From: Alphaproteobacteria bacterium
Lineage (GTDB): Bacteria; Pseudomonadota; Alphaproteobacteria; Rhodobacterales; Rhodobacteraceae
NCBI GenBank assembly: GCA_030425945.1
Contig: JAUHZL010000183.1
Span: 1 to 6,365, forward strand
Length of the DNA stretch: 6,365 nt
Direction of reading: 5' to 3'
Under the pieces are notes generated by a model that saw only the letters and a program-made list of their open reading frames with translations, did not search any database and was not told the origin of the DNA. Made by a program: the position numbers and the translations under genes. Shown in pieces: positions 1 through 5,498 of this stretch. The first letter of the stretch is position 1; every line of letters begins with the position of its first letter.

Positions 1-78
1 AAGGAGAAAGGGCTGCCGGTTCCCGCATGGCTTGACGCGCCGTCGCGCGCGGTGCCGGCGGTCTTCGAGACCGCATGA
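1..78 (+). CDS. C-terminal end of an unidentified upstream gene (partial)
   Basis: Frame 1 is open from the window edge for 25 codons and stops at TGA 76-78. The visible tail includes GLPVPAWLDAPSR and ends in FETA. Codon choice (mostly G or C in third position) fits the neighbouring genes. The stop overlaps the ATG of the next gene as ATGA, the usual arrangement of coupled genes in one operon, and this is the main reason to believe the frame. Nothing in these residues identifies a family, so no function is assigned. The real gene start lies outside the window. Confidence 0.6.
   Translation, partial: KEKGLPVPAWLDAPSRAVPAVFETA
58..74 (+). promoter_or_regulatory. Small hairpin directly in front of the channel gene's start codon
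   Basis: GCGGTCT (58-64) and AGACCGC (68-74) are perfectly complementary around a TCG loop, giving a 7-bp stem that ends one base before the ATG at 75. The region holds no good Shine-Dalgarno sequence. In the mRNA this stem could hide the initiation site until a ribosome finishing the upstream gene melts it, which would enforce coupling. This role is inference; in such GC-rich coding DNA a 7-bp stem can also arise by chance. Confidence 0.3.
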
Positions 79-2486
79 TCCGATACCTGTTCAGCCGCCT
101 CATGGCGGCGCTCTTCGCCCTGAGCCTCGGCCTGTCGCTGGCCGTGGCGCAGACCCCGTCTGCCATCGATTACGATGCCTGGACCCGGCTCGCCGAACGC
201 GCCGAGACGGTGATCGGCGCCGCCCGCGCCTCGACCCCGGCCTTCGAGGACCTGCGGGCCCAGCTGGTCGAGGCCCGGACGCAGTTCCAGGATGCGCAAT
301 CGGCGAATGCCGACCGGATCCGGACGCTGCAGGAGCAGATCGCGGCGCTGGGACCGGCCCCCGAGGGCGACGCGACCGAACCGCCTGAAATCTCGGCGCG
401 CCGGGCGGAACTGACCCAACAGCTCGCGACTGCGCAGGCGCCGGTCTTGCGCGCGGACGAGGCCTATCGCCGGGCCGACGGCCTGATCCGGGAAATCGAC
501 GCGATCATCCGCGACCGCCAGACCGAGGAAGTCCTGGAGCTGACCGAAAGCCCGCTGGTGCCAACGTCGTGGTCCGATACCGTGACGGCGCTGAGCGGCA
601 CCGCGACGGCGGTCTATACCGAGACCGCGACCGACCTGAACAACCCGGTCCGGCAGGCGGAGTTGCAGCGCGACTTCCTGCAGACGGTGCTCTACCTGCT
701 GCTGGCGCTCGCGGTCGTGCTGCGCGGACGGCGCTGGATGGAGCGGCTGACGCTGTGGCTGACCTCGGCCAGCGGCCTGACCCGGGGCCGCGCCGTCGCC
801 GGGTTCGTGGTCTCGCTCGGCCAGATCGTCGTGCCCTATCTCGGGATCGTCGCGATGGTCGAGGCGGTGCAGGCCACCGGCCTCTTCGGCCTGCGCGGCG
901 CGTTCGTGCTCGACCTCGTGCCGCCCTTCGCGCTGATCGTCTTCGCCAGCCGGTGGCTGGGCGGGCGGGTCTTCGGCGGGGCCGCGCCCTTGATGACGCT
1001 CGGCCCGATCCAGCGCCGCGAGGGGCTGCTCTATGCCGCCATCCTCGGGGTGGTGCTGGGCCTCTATGACGCCGCCAACGCCCTGATGGCCTTTGAAAGC
1101 TATCCGCCGGGTGCGGTCTCGGTGATCCGCTCGGTGCTGGTCGTCACGGCGGCGGTGATGCTGCTGCGGCTGTCGATGATGCTGCGCTCGCTGGCCGACC
1201 GGCGCCTGCGCGCAGACGAGGCCGAGGGCGAACCCGAAGACACCTTCGACCGAGCGGCGACGTTCCGCGACCGGCTGCTCGGGCTGCTGGCCCGCATCGG
1301 GCTGGCGATCTCGGTGCTCGCCCCCGCGGCGGCGGCCTTCGGCTATGTCCGGCTGGGCACCGCGATGGTCTTCCCGGCCATCGAGAGCCTGGCGCTCATC
1401 GCGCTGCTGGCGGTGCTGCACCGCATGACCCGCGAGGTCTACGCGACCCTGCGCGGGCTCGACCTCGCCACGGCGCGGGAGTCGCTCTTCCCGGTGCTCT
1501 TCGACCTGGTGTTCCTCGTCCTGTCGATCCCGGTCTTCGCGCTAATCTGGGGCGCACGGGTGTCGGACCTGACCGAGGTCTGGACGCGCTTCCTCGCGGG
1601 GGTGTCGATCGGCGGGGCGCAGATCTCGCCCGCGGCCTTCCTGACCTTCGCGGTGGTGTTCGGGGCGCTCTATACCGTCACGCGGCTGGGCCAGAGCGCG
1701 CTGCGCACCACCGTTCTGCCCCGCACCAGGATCGATCCCGGCGGCCAGACCGCGCTGATCTCGGGGGTGGGCTACCTCGGCATCTTCCTGTCGGCGGTGA
1801 TCGCCATCACGACGGCGGGCATCGACCTGTCGAACCTCGCCCTCGTCGCCGGGGCGCTGTCCGTCGGCATCGGTTTCGGCCTGCAGACCATCGTGTCCAA
1901 TTTCGTCTCGGGCATCATCCTGCTGATCGAACGGCCGGTCGCGCAAGGCGACTGGATCGAGGTCAACGGCACCATGGGCATCGTCAAGGACATCTCGGTC
2001 CGCTCGACGACGATCGAGACCTTCGACAAGACCAACGTCATCCTGCCGAACGCCGACCTGATCTCGGGGGCGGTCACCAACTACACCCGCGGCACCAACC
2101 GGGCCGGGCGCATCATCCTGACGGTGGGCGTCGCCTATGGCACCGACACCCGCAAGGTCGAGCAGATCCTGAAGGAGATCGCCGAGGCACACCCGATGGT
2201 GTCGCTCAACCCCGGGCCGATGATCGTCTTCCAGGGCTTCGGGGCCGACTCGCTCGACTTCGAGATGCGCTGCATCCTGCGTGACATCTCCTTCGGCCTC
2301 GGCACCCGGACCGAACTGAACCACGCCATCGCCGAACGTTTCGCGGCCGAGGGGATCGAGATCCCCTTCGCGCAGCGCGACGTCTGGCTGCGCAACCCGG
2401 AGGCGCTGGCCGCCGGACGCCTGCCCGCGGCGGCCCCCGCACCGGTGGCCCCCGATCCCGACCCGACCCCGGAGACCCCGCGATGA
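75..2486 (+). CDS. DUF3772-containing MscS-family mechanosensitive ion channel
   Basis: An 803-residue inner-membrane channel expected to open under membrane tension and release solutes during hypo-osmotic shock. Residues 1-25 look like a cleavable signal peptide (Arg near the N-terminus, hydrophobic core, AVA|Q). A charged, probably coiled-coil periplasmic region follows (about 35-150), with a DUF3772-like stretch near 125-190 (RQTEEVLELTESPL at 148-161). About eleven hydrophobic segments lie between 200 and 616; with a periplasmic N-terminus, that odd number puts the C-terminus in the cytosol, as expected. The MscS core is clear: a Gly/Ala-rich pore helix at about 593-617 (GFGLQTIVSNF at 600-610), the beta domain (QGDWIEVNGTMG, 624-635; LPNADLISGAVTNY, 657-670), and the alpha/beta domain ending in IPFAQRDVWLR (763-773). 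A Pro/Ala-rich tail (784-803) follows. Its size is typical of the long MscS-like proteins, far above the roughly 290 residues of E. coli MscS. The ATG at 75 is chosen because it gives the signal peptide and overlaps the upstream stop. Gating and selectivity cannot be read from sequence. Confidence 0.93.
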   Translation: MIRYLFSRLMAALFALSLGLSLAVAQTPSAIDYDAWTRLAERAETVIGAARASTPAFEDLRAQLVEARTQFQDAQSANADRIRTLQEQIAALGPAPEGDATEPPEISARRAELTQQLATAQAPVLRADEAYRRADGLIREIDAIIRDRQTEEVLELTESPLVPTSWSDTVTALSGTATAVYTETATDLNNPVRQAELQRDFLQTVLYLLLALAVVLRGRRWMERLTLWLTSASGLTRGRAVAGFVVSLGQIVVPYLGIVAMVEAVQATGLFGLRGAFVLDLVPPFALIVFASRWLGGRVFGGAAPLMTLGPIQRREGLLYAAILGVVLGLYDAANALMAFESYPPGAVSVIRSVLVVTAAVMLLRLSMMLRSLADRRLRADEAEGEPEDTFDRAATFRDRLLGLLARIGLAISVLAPAAAAFGYVRLGTAMVFPAIESLALIALLAVLHRMTREVYATLRGLDLATARESLFPVLFDLVFLVLSIPVFALIWGARVSDLTEVWTRFLAGVSIGGAQISPAAFLTFAVVFGALYTVTRLGQSALRTTVLPRTRIDPGGQTALISGVGYLGIFLSAVIAITTAGIDLSNLALVAGALSVGIGFGLQTIVSNFVSGIILLIERPVAQGDWIEVNGTMGIVKDISVRSTTIETFDKTNVILPNADLISGAVTNYTRGTNRAGRIILTVGVAYGTDTRKVEQILKEIAEAHPMVSLNPGPMIVFQGFGADSLDFEMRCILRDISFGLGTRTELNHAIAERFAAEGIEIPFAQRDVWLRNPEALAAGRLPAAAPAPVAPDPDPTPETPR
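2471..2474 (+). promoter_or_regulatory. Shine-Dalgarno site for the alanyl-tRNA editing gene
   Basis: GGAG sits 8 bases before the ATG at 2483, inside the last codons of the channel gene. It supports this start and suggests the gene can recruit ribosomes itself as well as through the ATGA overlap. Confidence 0.55.
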
Positions 2487-3199
2487 CCCGCCTGCTGTTC
2501 CGTGAAGACGCCTACCTGCGCGGGGCCGAAACCCGCGTCGCCGCCCTGACCGAGACCGGCGCCGTGGTGCCCGAGGCCTCGGTCTTCTATCCGACCGGCG
2601 GTGGCCAGCCCGGCGATACCGGCGTAATCGTCTGGGACGGCGGGCAGGCCGAGGTCGTCGAGACGATCAAGCACGGCGACGGCGTCGCGCTGGTCCTGAC
2701 CGAGGGCACCGCCCCGCCGCCGGTGGGCGCGAGCCTCGGGATGACGCTCGACTGGACCCGCCGCCACGCGCACATGCGGGTGCATACCGCGCTGCACCTC
2801 CTGTCGGTCGTCATTCCACTGCCGGTCTCGGGCGGCGCGATCGCGGCGGACAAGGGGCGGCTCGACTTCGACATGCCCGACGCGCCGGAGGAAAAGCAGG
2901 CGCTGGAGGATGCCCTCAACGCCCTGATCGCGCGCGACCTTCCGGTGACCGAGGACTGGATCACCGACGACGAGCTCGCCGCAAACCCGGGTCTCGTGAA
3001 GACGATGTCGGTGATGCCGCCGACCGGGCAGGGGCGGGTTCGCCTTGTCCGGATCGGTGCGGGGCCGGACCAGGTCGACCTGCAACCCTGCGGCGGCACG
3101 CATGTCGCCCGCACCGGAGAGATCGGCCCTGTGCGCCTCGGCAAGATCGAGAAGAAGGGCCGCCAGAACCGCCGCGTGACGGTTCTGCTCGGCGACTAA
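2483..3199 (+). CDS. alaX: Stand-alone alanyl-tRNA editing protein, AlaX-M type
   Basis: A 238-residue cytosolic trans-editing enzyme of the AlaX family, related to the editing domain of alanyl-tRNA synthetase. Family members hydrolyse Ser-tRNA(Ala), and the AlaX-M type also Gly-tRNA(Ala), to prevent mistranslation. The N-terminal beta-barrel part carries the Gly-rich FYPTGGGQPGDTG (35-47). The zinc site is complete: H101 and H105 in HTALHLL, and C203 and H207 in CGGTH. The length fits AlaX-M; the short AlaX-S form lacks the N-terminal barrel, and no C-Ala domain follows here as it would in AlaX-L. The protein ends in a basic segment, KIEKKGRQNRRV (221-232), matching the end of the AlaRS editing domain. 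The start overlaps the channel gene by 4 bp and has a good GGAG site. The stop TAA (3197-3199) overlaps the stop of the convergent acyl-CoA dehydrogenase gene. Family assignment is secure; exact mischarged-tRNA preference is inferred. Confidence 0.94.
   Translation: MTRLLFREDAYLRGAETRVAALTETGAVVPEASVFYPTGGGQPGDTGVIVWDGGQAEVVETIKHGDGVALVLTEGTAPPPVGASLGMTLDWTRRHAHMRVHTALHLLSVVIPLPVSGGAIAADKGRLDFDMPDAPEEKQALEDALNALIARDLPVTEDWITDDELAANPGLVKTMSVMPPTGQGRVRLVRIGAGPDQVDLQPCGGTHVARTGEIGPVRLGKIEKKGRQNRRVTVLLGD
3164..3187 (-). terminator. Inverted repeat at the convergent junction, candidate 3'-end element
   Basis: CAGAACCG (3164-3171) and CGGTTCTG (3180-3187) form a perfect 8-bp stem with an 8-base loop. 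It lies in the last codons of alaX, about 10 bases before its stop. On the minus strand it begins 8 bases after the acyl-CoA dehydrogenase stop and is followed by a moderately T-rich stretch (CCTTCTTCT), not a clean T-run. It could serve as a weak terminator or mRNA 3'-end stabiliser for the minus-strand operon. Because it is symmetrical it would also form near the end of the alaX message. The missing T-tract keeps confidence low. Confidence 0.3.
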
Positions 3200-4761
3200 A
3201 GCCCGCCCGCCCGCAGTCCGCGCCGGACCCGCGCCGCGTGCAGGGCGAAGCTGTCCTCGAGATCCCCGGCGATCTGCGCGGCATCGGACGGCAGGCGCGG
3301 CGCGAGCCATTCGCAGACCGCGCACCAACCCGCCCGCAGCATCGCGTCGGCGACCGCGAGGCGGACCTCGGCAGGGGCCGGGCGGACCTCTTCGAGCAGC
3401 GCATGGAAGGCCTGCGCCACCGGTCCGGTGGCCCCGGCGCGGAACTGCTCGTAGCCGCGCGGGTCGCGGATCAGGCGGCGTTCGAGGAAGTCGATCCCCT
3501 GCATCCCCGTCGTGCCCTCGTAGATCGCCGCGACGCGGATGTCGCGCAGGGTCTGTTCCAGCGGCCAGTCCTTCGTGTAGCCCGCCCCGCCCAGCACCTG
3601 GATCCCGGCATTGGCGACGTCGAAGCCGGTTTCCGCCCCGTGCGCCTTGGCGAGCGGCAGCAGGAACTGGGCGAAGGCCTGCGCGGCGTCATCCCCGGCC
3701 GCGCGGTCCATCAGCGCCGCCAGCTGCAGGAGGCAGGCACGCAGAAGCTCGGTCTTGCCGCGCATCTCGGCCAGTTGGCGCTTTACGTCGGGGTGGGTGG
3801 CGATGGCGACGGCGGGCTGCGCCGGGTCACCGCCCTGCAGCCGTTCGGAGGCATAGCGCTCGGCGATCTCGGTCGCGCGCGCCGCCGCGGCGAGGCCCTG
3901 GCAGGCCACCTGCAGCCGCATCATCGAGATCATCGTGAAGAGCTGCGGCAGCCCGCGCTCGGGCGCGCCCAGCAGGATGCCGCGCGATCCCTCAAAGGAC
4001 AGCGCGCAAGTGGGCGAGCCGTGCAGGCCCAGCTTTTCCTCGATCCGGATCAGCGAAATCCCGTTCGGGGTGCCGTCCTCCAGCGTGCTCGGCACCAGGA
4101 ACAGGCTCAGCCCCCGGCCGCCCGGCGCGTCGCCGGTCCGCGCCAGCAGGCAATGCCCGATGCGCGGCGTCAGGTCATGGTCGCCGTAGCTGATCCACTG
4201 CTTGGTGCCGGTGATCCGCCACTCCGTCCCGTCCTGCGTCGCACGGGTCCGCATCCGGCCCACGTCCGACCCGGCATCGGCCTCCGAGATGCAGATGGTC
4301 GCCGCCCGGGTGCCCGCGATCAGGGCCGGGATCCAGTCGGCGGCCACCGCCTCGGGCGCGTGCTCGTCGAGCAGGACCGAGGCCGAGACCGTCGCGCCGC
4401 AGACCATCCCGAAGCCGGGACAGGCCCGGTCGAACAGGGTCGTGGTCATCGCCTTCAGCACGATGGGCAGGGCCGAGCCGCCATAGCTCTCGGGCTGGTC
4501 GAGGCCGAGCCAGCCGCCCTCCGCCATCGCGGCCCAGGCTGCCTTGTAGCCCGCGGGCGTCGTGACGCGGCCATCCTCGATCCGGCAGCCGTCCCGGTCC
4601 GCGACCGCGTCGAGCGGGGCGATCACCTCGTCGGCGAGGCGACCGGCCGCGTCGAGGATGCTGTCCAGCAACTCGGCGTCGATCTCGGGCCGCGTGGCGT
4701 CGGGCATCGCGGCGAAGGCGGCGCGGAACCGGGCGATTTCATTATGGGACGACGGGATCAT
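3196..4761 (-). CDS. Acyl-CoA dehydrogenase, DmdC-like subfamily
   Basis: A 521-residue FAD-dependent acyl-CoA dehydrogenase, which would oxidise an acyl-CoA to the trans-2-enoyl-CoA and pass electrons to ETF. The N-terminal helical domain covers about 1-150, with GWLGLDQPESYGGSALP at 83-99. The middle beta domain has the flavin motif ICISEADAGSDVG (156-168) and GTKQWIS (185-191). The stretch EEKLGLHGSPTCALSFEGS (241-259) closely resembles DmdC-type enzymes (3-methylmercaptopropionyl-CoA dehydrogenase and paralogues). The C-terminal helical domain has QVLGGAGYTKDWPLEQ (388-403) and IYEGTTGMQ (413-421), in which E415 is the expected catalytic base. The extra C-terminal segment after about 430 is roughly 90 residues, and the whole protein is shorter than the near-600 residues of typical DmdC proteins. 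The start overlaps the SDR stop (ATGA); no Shine-Dalgarno is visible, so coupled translation is likely. Its position after a feruloyl-CoA synthase-type ligase suggests an aromatic or branched acyl-CoA substrate rather than methylmercaptopropionyl-CoA, but that is inference. Confidence 0.92.
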   Translation of the reverse strand: MIPSSHNEIARFRAAFAAMPDATRPEIDAELLDSILDAAGRLADEVIAPLDAVADRDGCRIEDGRVTTPAGYKAAWAAMAEGGWLGLDQPESYGGSALPIVLKAMTTTLFDRACPGFGMVCGATVSASVLLDEHAPEAVAADWIPALIAGTRAATICISEADAGSDVGRMRTRATQDGTEWRITGTKQWISYGDHDLTPRIGHCLLARTGDAPGGRGLSLFLVPSTLEDGTPNGISLIRIEEKLGLHGSPTCALSFEGSRGILLGAPERGLPQLFTMISMMRLQVACQGLAAAARATEIAERYASERLQGGDPAQPAVAIATHPDVKRQLAEMRGKTELLRACLLQLAALMDRAAGDDAAQAFAQFLLPLAKAHGAETGFDVANAGIQVLGGAGYTKDWPLEQTLRDIRVAAIYEGTTGMQGIDFLERRLIRDPRGYEQFRAGATGPVAQAFHALLEEVRPAPAEVRLAVADAMLRAGWCAVCEWLAPRLPSDAAQIAGDLEDSFALHAARVRRGLRAGGL

Positions 4762-5495
4762 TTCGGGGCGAGCCGCGTTGCGCCGTCGAGCCGGATGACC
4801 TCGCCATTGAGGTAGTCCATCTCGACGATGAATGTCACGGTCCGGGCGAATTCCTCCGGATCGCCCAGCCGGGAGGGGTAGGGGATGCCGGCGGCCAGCG
4901 CGGCCTGCGCAGGCTCGGGCAAGGTGCCGAGCAGCGGCGTCACGAAGATGCCCGGCGCGATGGTGTTCACCCGCAGGCCGAACCGGGCGAACTCGCGCGC
5001 CATCGGCAGCGCCAGCGCCACGATCCCGCCCTTCGACGCGGCATAGGCCGCCTGTCCGATCTGGCCCTCGAAGGCCGCGACCGAGGCGGTGTTGACGATC
5101 ACCCCCGACAGCCCCGCGTCGGACAACCGCGCGGCGGCGAGGCGGCAGACGTTGAAGGTGCCGACAAGGTTCACGCCGATCACCCGCTGGAAGCTGGCCA
5201 GCGGCATCGGACCCTCGCGCCCGACCACGCGGCCCGCGGTTCCGATCCCCGCACAGTTGACGATGATGCGCGGCGGGCTGCCGGTCGCGTCGAGGGCCGC
5301 GGTGACGGCAGCCTCGTCCGTCACGTCGCCCGCCACCGCGACACCGCCGATCTCGGCGGCCAGCGCCTCGGCCGCCGCGGCGTCGAGGTCGAAGACGATG
5401 ACGGTTGCGCCGTTCCGGGCGAGGCAGCGTGCGGTTGCGGCGCCCAGCCCGGACGCGCCGCCGGTGACGAGGGCGGTGGTTCCCGAGATGTCCAT
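4758..5495 (-). CDS. SDR-family 3-hydroxyacyl-CoA dehydrogenase, HSD10-like
   Basis: A 245-residue classical short-chain dehydrogenase. The Rossmann cofactor motif is TGGASGLG (11-18). The acidic D36 at the end of beta-2 (VFDLD) points to NAD(H) rather than NADP(H). Further markers are D57 (GDV), NCAG (80-83), and the catalytic set N109, S138, Y151 and K155 (YAASK), followed by PG at 181-182. The insertion around 84-104 (GTAGRVVGREGPMPLASF) and the C-terminal LNGEVIRLDGATRL (229-242) resemble HSD17B10/type II 3-hydroxyacyl-CoA dehydrogenases, which oxidise (S)-3-hydroxyacyl-CoA to 3-ketoacyl-CoA. The gene starts 3 bp after the ligase stop, with a weak AAGG 11 bases before its ATG, and ends in an ATGA overlap with the acyl-CoA dehydrogenase gene. 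Together these fit beta-oxidation-like shortening of the acyl-CoA made by the ligase. Fold and cofactor class are secure; the acyl substrate is unknown, and SDRs often act on other alcohols. Confidence 0.92.
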   Translation of the reverse strand: MDISGTTALVTGGASGLGAATARCLARNGATVIVFDLDAAAAEALAAEIGGVAVAGDVTDEAAVTAALDATGSPPRIIVNCAGIGTAGRVVGREGPMPLASFQRVIGVNLVGTFNVCRLAAARLSDAGLSGVIVNTASVAAFEGQIGQAAYAASKGGIVALALPMAREFARFGLRVNTIAPGIFVTPLLGTLPEPAQAALAAGIPYPSRLGDPEEFARTVTFIVEMDYLNGEVIRLDGATRLAPK

Positions 5496-5498
5496 GGA

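Noticed and set aside
1542..2324. 260-codon minus-strand open frame opposite the MscS pore region
   Set aside because: Asp/Arg/Gly-rich shadow of the conserved channel core; no ribosome-binding site or family motif seen.
2135..3328. 397-codon minus-strand open frame across alaX and the end of the channel gene
   Set aside because: It lies opposite two well-supported genes and across the stop region of a third, has low-complexity composition and no recognisable domain.
3196..4761. Naming the acyl-CoA dehydrogenase dmdC and calling a DMSP demethylation operon
   Set aside because: The similarity is to the wider subfamily, the length is shorter, and no other dmd gene is visible; the neighbours point elsewhere.
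3238..4815. Long 525-codon open frame on the plus strand opposite the acyl-CoA dehydrogenase
   Set aside because: Its translation is rich in Arg, Gly and Ala with no family motif, and it mirrors a gene with complete catalytic motifs. Long antisense open frames are expected at this GC content.
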